DNA of 64,000 bases from an uncultured Clostridia bacterium (GCA_934757825.1 CAKVLP010000002.1:248001-312000); one strand, 5' to 3'; positions 8,943 through 18,362 are shown, counted from the first letter of the stretch. Program-made: numbers and translations. Notes: generated from the sequence alone by a model not told the origin.

Positions 8943-9387
8943 ACACTATATTCTCCTTTTTTACAGTTATTACGCTTTGGACTATTTCTGTAATAAGTTT
9001 ATACTTATCTATATGCTCGTCCATAGAATTTAGAACGGTTTTTGCACCGTTTAAAATTACTTTTTGTGCCACAATTCCATTATTCGACACGTAGCCAATT
9101 ATTTCTACATCTATCCCGCAAATTCCGTTTGAGATAAGTCCTTCCGTTATCTGGTGCTCTGCCTGAACAATCTTCGGGTCAGTCTCAACGCTTGAAAAGT
9201 TGTACGACTGAGTAATCTCAAATGCGTCCTTTTTTACAAGTTTTATGAGCGGACTAATTACAACATAAATTAAAAATATTGCAAAAATTGATTTTATAAA
9301 GGCATTAGTCTTTCCAGATGGTGATATGATGTCTACCATAACACCCACAAAGACCACACCCACAATACTCAACAACCACGACGTCAT
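8935..9387 (-). CDS. spoIIIAF: Stage III sporulation protein AF
   Basis: Two closely spaced N-terminal membrane segments followed by a ring-building domain, part of the SpoIIIA channel. Start set at the ATG at 9387 (MTSWLLSIVGVVFVG), preceded by GGAG at 9 bases. An upstream TTG at 9405 is in frame and overlaps spoIIIAE, but lacks its own site. 150 aa. Confidence 0.92.
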   Translation of the reverse strand: MTSWLLSIVGVVFVGVMVDIISPSGKTNAFIKSIFAIFLIYVVISPLIKLVKKDAFEITQSYNFSSVETDPKIVQAEHQITEGLISNGICGIDVEIIGYVSNNGIVAQKVILNGAKTVLNSMDEHIDKYKLITEIVQSVITVKKENIVYG

Positions 9388-9391
9388 AGCG

Positions 9392-10549
9392 CTACACTCC
9401 AACAAACGTGCACATTATCAAGCCCACGCTTATAAAATACATAAACGCCATACTTAGGATTATCACAATCGGAAAAACCATAATTTTGGAAATATCCTCG
9501 CAAAGTTTGCTCATTTTGCTATCGCCGATTGGCTCCAATACACCAGCCACCAACTGCAAAGCAAGTTTGAATACAACAAGGGTTATTATAGGCACAATGA
9601 CGCTAGAAAATAGAAGCAATAGTCCTGCCACCCCAACGGCGTTTTTTATAACAGCCGAACTGAGCATAACATAATCAAGACCTTCGCTTAGATATCCGCC
9701 AATTATCGGCACATAACTCTTCATAGCAAACCTTGTGGCTTTAAGCGAAATGGTATCATATCTGCCAGCGGAAATACCCTTGATTGTTAAAAATCCCGCA
9801 AACATTGTAAACAAAAATCCAACAATCCACTTAAACGTGCTATTTAAAAACGATGTAAACTTATTCAACTTTATTCTGTCGGACAAGTTGCCCAAGACAA
9901 CAAATAAAAACGACATTATAAATATTGGGTACAATACGTTTTTTAGTATAACAGTCACCCCGTTTGTAAGGACTGCCACCACTGGCTGATAAATACTAGC
10001 ACTCACTACGCTTCCCATAGCCGTGAGCATTGTAAGCAGTATTGGGAAGAGCACATTCATTTGTCCCGAGATACTTTCCACACAAGCGGTCGTTGTTTTG
10101 TATACATTTCTAAACACCGAAATAAGCAACACTATCACAACAGCCAAACACACAAAGTGAATAAGGTCGGATATCGCCTTACTACTCTCCGTGGGCTTAA
10201 AAGACTCTATCATATTCCCTAGTATCGCTATCGCCACAATTAGCAACATTATAGGAATAATTCCAACCAACTGACTAAAAACATTGTTTATGATTTTTCC
10301 TAGTATCGTAGTAGAATTGTCATCATAATTTCCGCCAATTAGTTTTTTTACAACATCTTCAAAAGATCCGACGATGTTAAGATTGTCATTGTTCCCTACA
10401 ATGTCCTCCAAGTCTTTAAAGTCCATATCTTTTAGTTCCGCATCGACCTCTTGTTGTAGTTGGTCAGACTCGCCCTCGGCATAAGCCGTCCCCACTGGAA
10501 ACCCAACACATAATATCAATAGCACAATTATTATAATTTTCTTCATCAT
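9392..10549 (-). CDS. spoIIIAE: Stage III sporulation protein AE
   Basis: Polytopic membrane component of the spore channel. The N-terminal signal peptide (MMKKIIIIVLLILCV, cleavage probably after TAYA) is followed by an extracytoplasmic part and about seven hydrophobic segments from residue 75 on. 385 aa matches the family. Overlaps the spoIIIAD stop by four bases (ATGA). Confidence 0.95.
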   Translation of the reverse strand: MMKKIIIIVLLILCVGFPVGTAYAEGESDQLQQEVDAELKDMDFKDLEDIVGNNDNLNIVGSFEDVVKKLIGGNYDDNSTTILGKIINNVFSQLVGIIPIMLLIVAIAILGNMIESFKPTESSKAISDLIHFVCLAVVIVLLISVFRNVYKTTTACVESISGQMNVLFPILLTMLTAMGSVVSASIYQPVVAVLTNGVTVILKNVLYPIFIMSFLFVVLGNLSDRIKLNKFTSFLNSTFKWIVGFLFTMFAGFLTIKGISAGRYDTISLKATRFAMKSYVPIIGGYLSEGLDYVMLSSAVIKNAVGVAGLLLLFSSVIVPIITLVVFKLALQLVAGVLEPIGDSKMSKLCEDISKIMVFPIVIILSMAFMYFISVGLIMCTFVGV

Positions 10550-10929
10550 AGCAAATCCAATATTAGTTCAAAAAGATTTGTAATAATAGGAAGCGCAAGT
10601 ATGAAAATTGTGATTTTACCGCACAGGATAATTTTATTAGCGATACTAGAATTCCCAGTGTCCTCGCATATGGACGCACCAAACTCAACCAAGTATCCCA
10701 CGCCTATAAGTTTTAGTAAAATTGTAAAGAGGCTCTTGTCCAGACCTGTTTTGTTTACAATCTCGCCAAACACCCCAAACACCGATACAAAATAGTTGAG
10801 CGCATAAGTAATAAGTATCACGCTTCCAGCAATAACCACTGTTACAGACAACTCTGGCTTGATTTGTTTTAAAATAAGAGTTGTTATACATATTAAAATC
10901 CCTATTGCGACAATCTTAAATATTTCCAT
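10546..10929 (-). CDS. spoIIIAD: Stage III sporulation protein AD
   Basis: Small membrane protein with about four hydrophobic segments; with SpoIIIAC part of the same membrane subcomplex. 127 aa with the typical pattern LTLILKQIKPE (here TTLILKQIKPELSV). Follows spoIIIAC by 9 bases; the ribosome binding site is weak (GTGGG). Confidence 0.94.
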   Translation of the reverse strand: MEIFKIVAIGILICITTLILKQIKPELSVTVVIAGSVILITYALNYFVSVFGVFGEIVNKTGLDKSLFTILLKLIGVGYLVEFGASICEDTGNSSIANKIILCGKITIFILALPIITNLFELILDLL

Positions 10930-10938
10930 ACACGCCCA

Positions 10939-11136
10939 CTAATACAGTGAAAATAAATTCTTTACAGTTTCAAATAAATTACTTACCATATCTACTATCA
11001 TAAAAAGCACTACAACCACTCCCGCCAGTGTTGTAAGAGTGGCAATCTCGTCTTTGCCAGAATACTTTAAAATCTGATTAACAACCGCTGTTAAAATTCC
11101 GACAGACGCAATTTTGAAAATGATTTGTATCTCCAT
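10939..11136 (-). CDS. spoIIIAC: Stage III sporulation protein AC
   Basis: 65-residue membrane protein with two hydrophobic segments (MEIQIIFKIASVGILTAVV and TTLAGVVVVLFMIVD). Typical length and sequence. ATG preceded by GGAGGGG. Placed between spoIIIAB and spoIIIAD. Confidence 0.94.
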   Translation of the reverse strand: MEIQIIFKIASVGILTAVVNQILKYSGKDEIATLTTLAGVVVVLFMIVDMVSNLFETVKNLFSLY

Positions 11137-11147
11137 TTCCCCTCCAT

Positions 11148-11606
11148 TTATATCAAAATAATAGCCAACATACTCCCCACAATAATTGAAAGTTTCAATA
11201 TCATTACGCCATACTTATCATAAAAGTCTTTGACAGCATCGCGTTTTAACTTAAACACTCCTTCCCAATATGTAAGGTTTTTTATCTCGCCATCTACATC
11301 GTGCTTGCCTATGCTTGAAAAAAACTCAGTCAAATCTCCGCTCTCTTTGGGCTTTAAAAACACGCTCGAAACACGCTCGCCTTTAAGATACTCTTGCGTG
11401 ATAGCGCTTGTTGTTTTCCCAGCAGAAAAGTTGGAAAGCAGAGTTTTAAAATCGGTTTGAAGAAAGTATATTTCACTCTTAAACGTATTACACATTCTAA
11501 GCACGTCCTCATATATATCAATGCGGGTTTTGTAGTACAAGTTTAGGATATACCCCGCAAAGCCACACACCAGTATTACCGCCACAAGCAACAAAAACTT
11601 AATCAT
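11148..11606 (-). CDS. spoIIIAB: Stage III sporulation protein AB
   Basis: Membrane-anchored helical protein with hydrophobic segments at both ends (residues about 2-20 and 135-152), related in fold to GspF-type secretion proteins. Start set at the ATG at 11606, which overlaps the spoIIIAA stop as ATGA and has AAGGTG upstream; an in-frame GTG at 11618 is the alternative. 152 aa, slightly short of the Bacillus protein. Confidence 0.93.
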   Translation of the reverse strand: MIKFLLLVAVILVCGFAGYILNLYYKTRIDIYEDVLRMCNTFKSEIYFLQTDFKTLLSNFSAGKTTSAITQEYLKGERVSSVFLKPKESGDLTEFFSSIGKHDVDGEIKNLTYWEGVFKLKRDAVKDFYDKYGVMILKLSIIVGSMLAIILI

Positions 11607-12493
11607 ATGTAAATACACCTTAGCGACTCGTTGTATACGCCCTCAATTGTCCCTACACCATTTGAAAAACCTAGTACAACAAATCTATCAAACATTTGCT
11701 TTTTCAGGATTTCAGCAAAAGGCTTTTTGTTTCTCAAATCATCTATTCCGCTTGCGTGAATTGTTGCAACAACCTTTACTCCGCTTGTTATGGCAGTTTC
11801 AATTGCAGTCAAGTCACTATCGAGGTTTATCTCATCGGTCACTAGCACATCGGGAGCCATACTTCTAATGCCGTTTGAAAATGCAAACTCTTTGCTACAA
11901 TTCTTGTAAATATCTACGTCCCAAAGCGCTTTTTCCATAGTAGTTGTTATCTCACAGCGCTCGTCGGCAACTAAAATATTTATATCTTTTTTAAAATGTT
12001 TTAACTGCATAATGTAGTCTCGCAAGAATGTGGTTTTCCCAGCCCCAGGTGGCGAAATGATAAGGGTGTTTTTGACATCATTTTCTACTAAAAAGTTAAA
12101 CACCGGCATACAGCAGTTTTTCACTAAATGCGGAATTCTAATATTTAGAGACGTTATATTCTTAATCGTCTTTATTTTCCCCGCGTCAAATACAAGTTCG
12201 CCCGCAACACCAATACGCATACCATTGCAAGTTATATAGCCCGCCAAAAGTTGGTTGTTGATGGTGTAAAGCGAATTATTAGAAACATACCGCAAAATAT
12301 CATTTAGCATAGCACTATGCACAACAATCCCATCGGTGTCATTTAGCGACAAACCGCTTGGCGTAATAAAATATGCCTTATCCATAAAAACTGCCATTTT
12401 AGCCCCAACTCTGAGCCTTATTTCAGTGACTCTGCTAAGGTCAACATCTTTAAAGTACTCATATAGATATGGCGGAAAAATACTTTTAAGCAT
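11603..12493 (-). CDS. spoIIIAA: Stage III sporulation protein AA (AAA ATPase)
   Basis: Cytoplasmic ATPase that energises the SpoIIIA channel, related to secretion ATPases. Walker A SPPGAGKTT near residue 147, Walker B-like NILVADERCEI, and the family segment APDVLVTDEI. 296 aa. First gene of the cluster; excellent ribosome binding site AGGAGG at 5 bases, preceded by a sigma-E-like promoter and by the terminator of the upstream unit. Confidence 0.95.
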   Translation of the reverse strand: MLKSIFPPYLYEYFKDVDLSRVTEIRLRVGAKMAVFMDKAYFITPSGLSLNDTDGIVVHSAMLNDILRYVSNNSLYTINNQLLAGYITCNGMRIGVAGELVFDAGKIKTIKNITSLNIRIPHLVKNCCMPVFNFLVENDVKNTLIISPPGAGKTTFLRDYIMQLKHFKKDINILVADERCEITTTMEKALWDVDIYKNCSKEFAFSNGIRSMAPDVLVTDEINLDSDLTAIETAITSGVKVVATIHASGIDDLRNKKPFAEILKKQMFDRFVVLGFSNGVGTIEGVYNESLRCIYI

Positions 12494-12511
12494 ACACGCC
12501 TCCTTTTTTAC

Positions 12512-12541
12512 TATGAATGCGTTTCCACCCCGCGATTATGA
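12512..12541 (-). promoter_or_regulatory. Putative sigma-E promoter of the spoIIIA operon
   Basis: Minus strand: TCATAAT, 15 bases, CATTCATA, upstream of spoIIIAA. This resembles the sigma-E pattern (ATATT-type -35, CATACAAT-type -10), and the operon is known to be sigma-E dependent in Bacillus. No sigma-A promoter is obvious in the same gap. Match is partial. Confidence 0.4.
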
Positions 12542-12543
12542 TG

Positions 12544-12576
12544 AAAAAAAACAAGCAAGATACACATATCTTGCTT
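12544..12576 (-). terminator. Terminator between endonuclease IV family gene and spoIIIA operon
   Basis: Minus strand: stem AAGCAAGATA/TATCTTGCTT, loop of four, then G and eight T. It separates the vegetative translation operon from the sporulation operon. Confidence 0.88.
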
Positions 12577-12597
12577 ATTCGCTAAAATTTTTTATTT

Positions 12598-13443
12598 TTA
12601 AACATTATAGTATATTTGTTTTAGTTTCATCGCGTCAATTGCCATAATGCCCTTGCTTTCAGAGATTATAACCGGCTCCATATTGTACTTTTTCAAAACA
12701 CGAGCAAGTGGCTCAAATTCGGGGCCATATTTAGTATCTTCAAGCGTCAAATGTCGCACTTCACCTTTTGACGAATACTCAATCTTGCTAAAATGAATGT
12801 GAACATTTTTGGTGCGATACTCGCCTAATTTTTCAAAACACTTTAAGATGATGTCCTCGTAATCTTTCTCGGTTTTTAGTGAGCCTTGTGTAAGGGCGTT
12901 AATGTGTCCAAAATCAAATGTAGGCATATAGTGGTCATATATTGTGCAAAAATCTAAAATCTCGTCAACGGTGCCTATTTGTGCGGATTTTCCCATAGTT
13001 TCAAGACACACATACATATCGCCAAATCCCTCGGCAATTATCCTGTCTTTTAAGACTGCAAGTCTCTTTTTAGTAAGTGCAACCGCCTCGGCTCTATCCA
13101 TTTTACCGCACGATGCCACGTGTACAACCAAGTGATTTCCGCCCACAATTCTTAGTTTTTTAAGGCTATTTATTACATAGCCATAACTTTTTTCGACCAT
13201 TTCATCATCGGGATTGGCAAAGTTAATAAAATATGGCGCGTGGATACTTATTGTAATGCCATTATTTTTCATTTCCTCGCCTATTTTTGCTGCGGTTTCG
13301 TCACTTAGCAATATTCCCTTGCCAAACGAGTATTCGTAGGCTTCAAGCCCCTTTTCTTTAAGCCATTTGGCAGCCTCAATAGTCTGCTTATGACCTTCCG
13401 CATAAAAACTTTCACAGTTCCCCGCTGGTCCGAATTTAATCAT
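12598..13443 (-). CDS. Endonuclease IV family TIM-barrel protein
   Basis: Predicted AP endonuclease/xylose-isomerase-like TIM barrel that would cut DNA at abasic sites if it is a true Nfo. Metal-ligand motifs in order: HAPY near residue 69, VVHV near 108, LETMG near 147, DFGH near 177-180, HIHFS near 216 and the final ISES glutamate, all the positions of the three-zinc site of E. coli Nfo. 281 aa. It follows truB by 6 bases, an unusual place for nfo. Not certain whether the substrate is DNA. Confidence 0.85.
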   Translation of the reverse strand: MIKFGPAGNCESFYAEGHKQTIEAAKWLKEKGLEAYEYSFGKGILLSDETAAKIGEEMKNNGITISIHAPYFINFANPDDEMVEKSYGYVINSLKKLRIVGGNHLVVHVASCGKMDRAEAVALTKKRLAVLKDRIIAEGFGDMYVCLETMGKSAQIGTVDEILDFCTIYDHYMPTFDFGHINALTQGSLKTEKDYEDIILKCFEKLGEYRTKNVHIHFSKIEYSSKGEVRHLTLEDTKYGPEFEPLARVLKKYNMEPVIISESKGIMAIDAMKLKQIYYNV

Positions 13444-13449
13444 CTACTC

Positions 13450-14307
13450 CTAACCTCTTAAATATGTTTTTAACTTAAAATTACCTTGACTTGTCTCAGC
13501 AACACAAACAAGAGTCTCGCCCTCAAAAACAAGGTAAAAACCATCTTGTGCTGTTGTTTTAATCGTTTGCCCGTCACATAATTTCTTAATGTCATTACTA
13601 TTTAACACCATTTTTGGCATTTTATCAAACACTTTTGGGATAGGAATTAAAAATTTATCAAGATTTTCGCTTTGCATTAAGTCGTCAAATGTGGTCGATG
13701 TGACCTTACTAAACACCCCAACTTCAACGCGTTCTAGCGCCGACATATATCCTTTACTGCCAAGAGCGCACGCCAAATCGCGAGCCAAACTTCTAATGTA
13801 TGTACCACTCCCACAAGTGATTTCAAACTCAAATGTGTCGGCGCTTATTTGACCCAAAAGTTTAAATTCCTTAACAAGTATTTTCTTTGGTTTTAGTGTG
13901 AATTCCACTTTTTGCCTAGCAAGTTTGTACGCGCAAGTGCCGTTTATTTTCTTGGCGCTATACGCTGGTGGTAATTGGTCAATTTCGCCTATAAAGTGGC
14001 AAAGCACACTCTCAATCTCGGCTTTTGATGGAATAAAGTCACTTATTGCAACAGTCTCCCCCTCGCTATCAAGCGTAGTTGTCTCTTTGCCAAAAGTAAA
14101 TCTTGCGATATATGTTTTGGTTTTATCTAAAAAGTAATCAAACATTCTAGTCGCTTTCCCAACTGCGATTGGAAGAATTCCGCTTGCAAGAGGGTCAAGC
14201 GTGCCCATATGTCCAACTTTATCTAAGTGAAAGTGTTTTTTCACACCAGACACAACCTTAGCGCTACTAAGCCCTGCCGGCTTATATACATTAAGAAAGC
14301 CTATCAT
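13450..14307 (-). CDS. truB: tRNA pseudouridine-55 synthase TruB
   Basis: Makes pseudouridine 55 in the T loop of tRNAs. The catalytic Asp is in the motif HMGTLDPLASGILPIAVG; a further conserved segment is RFTFGKETTTLDSEG, and the C-terminal PUA-like part is present. Start chosen at the ATG at 14307 (MIGFLNVYKPAGLSS), where homology begins; this overlaps the previous gene by 17 bases. The longer frame to 14415 lies wholly inside nrnA and lacks family sequence. 285 aa. Confidence 0.95.
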   Translation of the reverse strand: MIGFLNVYKPAGLSSAKVVSGVKKHFHLDKVGHMGTLDPLASGILPIAVGKATRMFDYFLDKTKTYIARFTFGKETTTLDSEGETVAISDFIPSKAEIESVLCHFIGEIDQLPPAYSAKKINGTCAYKLARQKVEFTLKPKKILVKEFKLLGQISADTFEFEITCGSGTYIRSLARDLACALGSKGYMSALERVEVGVFSKVTSTTFDDLMQSENLDKFLIPIPKVFDKMPKMVLNSNDIKKLCDGQTIKTTAQDGFYLVFEGETLVCVAETSQGNFKLKTYLRG

Positions 14308-15262
14308 AGTTTTCGTTAATTGCCCTTTCAAGTTTTTGAATAACCGCATTGTACGAGCCAAAAATGTTGCAACCAGCAGCAGGTTTGTGTCCGCCTCCGC
14401 CGAAACAGCGCGCAATTATGGATACATCTTTCCCTCTGCCTCTTAGACTGCATGCATACAAGTTTCTGCTTTTTTCGCTTATCAAAATGCCAATTTCTAC
14501 GGTTTCAATGTTTACACAAGTATCCACAATGCCGTAGTTTTCACTATTAAGAAGTCCGTTGTCCTTAAAATCTTTTTCCGTAAGATATGTAATTGCAACT
14601 TTTCCATCACAAATGTATCTTAGGTTTTTAAGTGCAGTTTTTAGCACATTTATTTGCCCAACTGTGCGCTTTTGACACATCATATAATTGATTTCAGTTA
14701 TATTAGGCACATATCTTAAAATCTCGCCCGCCACAATATGCGTCTCTGGTGTGGTGTTGGAATGCAAAAATCCACCAGTGTCAGTTAAAATTCCAGCATA
14801 CAAGCCAATGCAAATTTCAGAAGAAAGTTTTACATCTAGCGCTCTAAACAAATGATACAACATTTCAGCCGTGCTTGAAACTGGCTCTTTAACCAACAGT
14901 TTTGAAAACTTTTCTTCCTCCATATTTGGGCTAATGTGGTGGTCGATTGATAGCGTGTTTTCGTGAGTTTTAAACAATTCGTTATATATGCCAGTCCTAG
15001 AAATATCATTGCAGTCAACTGCAACAATTGTGTCATATGGCTTACATTCTGCCGTGTTTATTTTATCAATAAATGGCAAACACAAGTAATTTTTTGATAT
15101 TTCGCTATCACAATAAATGTCTGCTTTTTTGCCAAGAGACAAAAGTGCCCCTTTTAAAGCAGAAGCCGACCCCAAACAGTCGGCATCTGGGCGAACGTGT
15201 GTAACGATTGCTACACTATTCGCATTTTTTATTAAGTTTAAAACTTCATTATCAAAGTTCAT
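14291..15262 (-). CDS. nrnA: DHH/DHHA1 phosphoesterase (NrnA-type oligoribonuclease/pAp phosphatase)
   Basis: Probably degrades nanoRNA or cyclic dinucleotide breakdown products and 3'-phosphoadenosine phosphate. N-terminal DHH domain: HVRPDADCLGS, AVDCNDISR, SIDHHISPN and DTGGFLHSNT; C-terminal DHHA1 domain ends with CFGGGGHKPAAGC. 323 aa. Start set at ATG 15262 with AGAGG at 6 bases; an ATG five codons upstream is the alternative. It overlaps rbfA by 11 bases, matching the clostridial rbfA-nrnA-truB order. Confidence 0.93.
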   Translation of the reverse strand: MNFDNEVLNLIKNANSVAIVTHVRPDADCLGSASALKGALLSLGKKADIYCDSEISKNYLCLPFIDKINTAECKPYDTIVAVDCNDISRTGIYNELFKTHENTLSIDHHISPNMEEEKFSKLLVKEPVSSTAEMLYHLFRALDVKLSSEICIGLYAGILTDTGGFLHSNTTPETHIVAGEILRYVPNITEINYMMCQKRTVGQINVLKTALKNLRYICDGKVAITYLTEKDFKDNGLLNSENYGIVDTCVNIETVEIGILISEKSRNLYACSLRGRGKDVSIIARCFGGGGHKPAAGCNIFGSYNAVIQKLERAINENYDRLS

Positions 15263-15611
15263 TTTTTCCTCTTTCATCGTTGATTTTTTCTATAATGTTC
15301 TCAATTTTATCGAAATATTCGATGCTATCGTCTAAGTAAAATTCTAGGAATGGTACTTTTCGGATATCAAGTTTTCGACAAAGTGATTTGCGAATAAAGC
15401 CCGCCGAATGAAGGATTTGATTGAAAACCTCTTGTGTGTCAGTTGCATTGAAAATCCTTAGATACACTTTGCTAATGCTAAGGTCGTTTGTAGTGTCAAC
15501 CTTCACTACGCTTATAATCCCGTTGATGTTGGGATTTTTAAGTTCGGTCTGAATAATTTCGCTTATATATTTTTGAATTTCCGAATTTATTTTTAAAATT
15601 CTGTTATTCAT
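15252..15611 (-). CDS. rbfA: Ribosome-binding factor A
   Basis: KH-like small-subunit assembly factor that helps mature the 16S 5' end. 119 aa with the conserved pattern LKNPNINGIISVVKVDTT and VYLRIF, ending with RKVPFLEFYLDDSIEY. Between infB and nrnA as usual. Confidence 0.95.
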   Translation of the reverse strand: MNNRILKINSEIQKYISEIIQTELKNPNINGIISVVKVDTTNDLSISKVYLRIFNATDTQEVFNQILHSAGFIRKSLCRKLDIRKVPFLEFYLDDSIEYFDKIENIIEKINDERGKNEL

Positions 15612-15622
15612 AAATTCCCCTT

Positions 15623-18046
15623 TTAGATTTGTTGAATTTCGTACGCCTCGATAATGTCGCCATCTTTAATATCAGAATAATTCTTTAATTTTATACCGCA
15701 TTCAAAGCCCGATTTAACCATTTTAGCGTCTTCTTTACCCTGTTGAAGGCTCTCAATCTCGGTCTCAGCAATAACAACGTTGCTACGTAGCAAACGCACC
15801 TTACAACCCCTAGAAACTGTTCCGTCTAGCACATACGAACCCGCAATTGTGCCAACGCTACTAATTCTGAATATGTGTCTAACTTCGGCGTGACCAAGAA
15901 GTTTTTCTTCAAACTTAGGAGTAAGCATTCCATTGATAGCCTTGGTAACATCGTCGATTGCATCGTAAATAACACGATACATTTTGATGTCAACGCCATT
16001 ATGCTCAGCCAATGCTTTTGCTTTGCTATCTGGTCTAACGTTAAATGCAATGATGATTGCACCACTTGTTTGAGCAAGTAATATGTCGCTTTCGTTAACA
16101 GCACCCGCTGTGGAGTGAATTACTTTAACATTAACTTCATCGTTGTGGATACTCTCTAAACTTGATTTTAGTGCCTCTGCCGAACCCTTAACATCTGCCT
16201 TAACAATAAGGTTAAGAGTCTTAATTTCGTGGTCAGCGGATTGTTGTAGGAATTCTTCCAATGTGACATTATTGGTCTTAGTAATTTTCTCAATTTGTTG
16301 TCTAGCAACACGCTCTTCAACGATATTTTTACCCATTTTTTCGTCGACAACGTATACTTTTTCGCCCGCCTCAGGCACGTTGTTGAAGCCTAGTAGCGAA
16401 ACAGCCATACTTGGGCCTGCGGTTTTGACAAAGTTACCTTTGTAATCGTTAAGAGCCTTAACCTTGCCGTACGATGTTCCGCTTATAACAAAGTCACCCA
16501 CTTTAAGGGTTCCGTCTCTTACAACAACTGTAACCTCAACACCGCGTCCTTTATCTACACGGCTTTCAAGCACATAACCGCTTGCTGGATTTTTTGGATT
16601 TGCTTTAAGTTCGCTCATATCTGCCACCAACAAAATCATTTCCAAAAGTTTGTCAATTCCCTTGCCGTTGATTGCGGAAATAGGAACACAGATTGTGTCT
16701 CCACCCCATTCTTCCGGAACAACATCGTATTCGGTAAGTTGTTGTTTAATTCGCTCAGGGTTGGCTTCTGGTTTATCCATTTTGTTGATAGCCACAATCA
16801 TAGGAACTTTTGCTGCTTTTATGTGGTTTATGGCCTCAACTGTTTGTGGCATAATTCCATCGTCGGCAGCGACAACTAGGATTGCTATATCGGTAACCTT
16901 AGCACCCCTAGCACGCATTGCGGTAAATGCCTCGTGACCTGGAGTGTCGATAAAGGTGATTTTGTTTTTGTTTACTTCTATTGAATAAGCGCCAATATGC
17001 TGTGTAATTCCACCGGCCTCGCCCGCTGTAACATTGGTCTTTTTAATGGCGTCAAGAAGCGATGTTTTACCGTGATCAACGTGACCCATAACAGTAACAA
17101 TTGGAGGGCGTTTTTCGTTTGCCTCACTTGCGTTTTGCTCAAACATTTCTTCAAGTTGCTCTTCGTAGTTTTTCTCCAACTTCTGTTCGAGCGTAACACC
17201 AAACTCGCTCGCAACAAGTTCCGCTGTGGCAAAGTCGATGGTGCTGTTGATGTTTAGCATCATGCCAAGCATCATAAATTTCTTTACAAGTTCCACAACT
17301 GGTTTTCCGATTTTTTCGGATAAATCCTTAACAGTAAGAGTGTCGCCAGTGATAACCGCATTTGTAATCTCTATTCTCTCTGGAACCACTGTATCTTTTT
17401 GTTTTTTAGGTTTTGAAGAGCGAATTCTTGCAATTCCGTTCTCGTTTTCGTAATCCTCCACCTCAACATAACCCATTCTAATTTTTGCCTTTTTAGACAA
17501 CTCTTTTTTCTCGTCGTTTACTTGTTTGGTTTTGTTTTTGTTGCCAAACTCGCGCTCTGGTTTTACAAATAGAACTTCCTTTTCTTCCTTAACAAATGGT
17601 CTACTTGGTCTAGCACCTGGTGTAGATGGCTGACCCGGTCTTGCTGGTCTAGTACTAGGTGCACCATTTGGTGTTCTATTAAATGGAGGGCGGGTGCCGT
17701 TGTTGTTGAACCTAGGGTTAAAGCCTTGTCTTGCCTCGCCATTATTCCTTACATAGCCATTATTTTGATTGTAGCCATTCTGTCTAACATTGTTTTTAGG
17801 AGTAAATACAATGTTAGGTTTTTCTTCCGTCTTAGGCTTAGGTTGTTCAACCGCTTTTGTAGCAGGCTTATTTTTAAACTCAACCTCTTTATCCTTTAAA
17901 GTTTTGCAGAAAGTATCTAGCGCCTTTTTGGCTTTTCCAATGGCAGACACAAAAGAACCTAGTTCGTTTCCATTAAGCACCGAACTAAGTTTTTTAAGTC
18001 TCTCAAATGATACTGTGTTTTTGTTTGTTGCGTTATTATTATCCAA
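15623..18046 (-). CDS. infB: Translation initiation factor IF-2
   Basis: GTPase that places initiator tRNA on the ribosome. N-terminal part (residues 1-300) has a Pro/Asn/Arg-rich low-complexity linker (about 60-150) and an IF2-N domain; G1 GHVDHGKT at 321-328, then DTPGHEAF and NKMDKP; the C-terminal domains follow. 807 aa. The start is TTG at 18046, with GGGAG 9 bases upstream; no better ATG exists. One base after ylxQ. Confidence 0.97.
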   Translation of the reverse strand: MDNNNATNKNTVSFERLKKLSSVLNGNELGSFVSAIGKAKKALDTFCKTLKDKEVEFKNKPATKAVEQPKPKTEEKPNIVFTPKNNVRQNGYNQNNGYVRNNGEARQGFNPRFNNNGTRPPFNRTPNGAPSTRPARPGQPSTPGARPSRPFVKEEKEVLFVKPEREFGNKNKTKQVNDEKKELSKKAKIRMGYVEVEDYENENGIARIRSSKPKKQKDTVVPERIEITNAVITGDTLTVKDLSEKIGKPVVELVKKFMMLGMMLNINSTIDFATAELVASEFGVTLEQKLEKNYEEQLEEMFEQNASEANEKRPPIVTVMGHVDHGKTSLLDAIKKTNVTAGEAGGITQHIGAYSIEVNKNKITFIDTPGHEAFTAMRARGAKVTDIAILVVAADDGIMPQTVEAINHIKAAKVPMIVAINKMDKPEANPERIKQQLTEYDVVPEEWGGDTICVPISAINGKGIDKLLEMILLVADMSELKANPKNPASGYVLESRVDKGRGVEVTVVVRDGTLKVGDFVISGTSYGKVKALNDYKGNFVKTAGPSMAVSLLGFNNVPEAGEKVYVVDEKMGKNIVEERVARQQIEKITKTNNVTLEEFLQQSADHEIKTLNLIVKADVKGSAEALKSSLESIHNDEVNVKVIHSTAGAVNESDILLAQTSGAIIIAFNVRPDSKAKALAEHNGVDIKMYRVIYDAIDDVTKAINGMLTPKFEEKLLGHAEVRHIFRISSVGTIAGSYVLDGTVSRGCKVRLLRSNVVIAETEIESLQQGKEDAKMVKSGFECGIKLKNYSDIKDGDIIEAYEIQQI

Positions 18047-18047
18047 A

Positions 18048-18362
18048 TTACAACACTCCCTTTTGTATTATATTTACTTCATCGCTTTTTAAAATTGCAT
18101 CGGCAAGGTTTTTATCTAAAACTGCCAAAACTTTACAATTATAGCGATGAATAATCTCACCTAAAACAGCATTTGTCTTTACCATTGTCCATTTTTTGTA
18201 TTCACAAAGTTTGATGAGTTTTTGTTCGACCTTGGCGTTGACCGTAGGACAAACAACCACAAGTTTTACCTTTTTTGTGGTTTCGCACAACGCGTCAAAT
18301 CCAAAAACCACATTTCCACCTTTAATACTAAACCCTAAATACGCTTCGATTTTACTAGGCAT
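18048..18362 (-). CDS. ylxQ: L7Ae-family RNA-binding protein YlxQ
   Basis: Small ribosomal protein L7Ae/L30e-like fold, proposed kink-turn RNA binder encoded in the nusA-infB operon of Firmicutes. 104 aa; the segment KLVVVCPTVNAKVEQKL resembles the family. The ATG directly abuts the ylxR stop and has AAAGGAG upstream. Precise role is unknown. Confidence 0.88.
   Translation of the reverse strand: MPSKIEAYLGFSIKGGNVVFGFDALCETTKKVKLVVVCPTVNAKVEQKLIKLCEYKKWTMVKTNAVLGEIIHRYNCKVLAVLDKNLADAILKSDEVNIIQKGVL

Noticed and set aside
17600..17860. Repeat-like block inside infB as a separate repeat element
   Set aside because: It is the Pro/Asn/Arg/Gly-rich linker of IF-2 read in frame.
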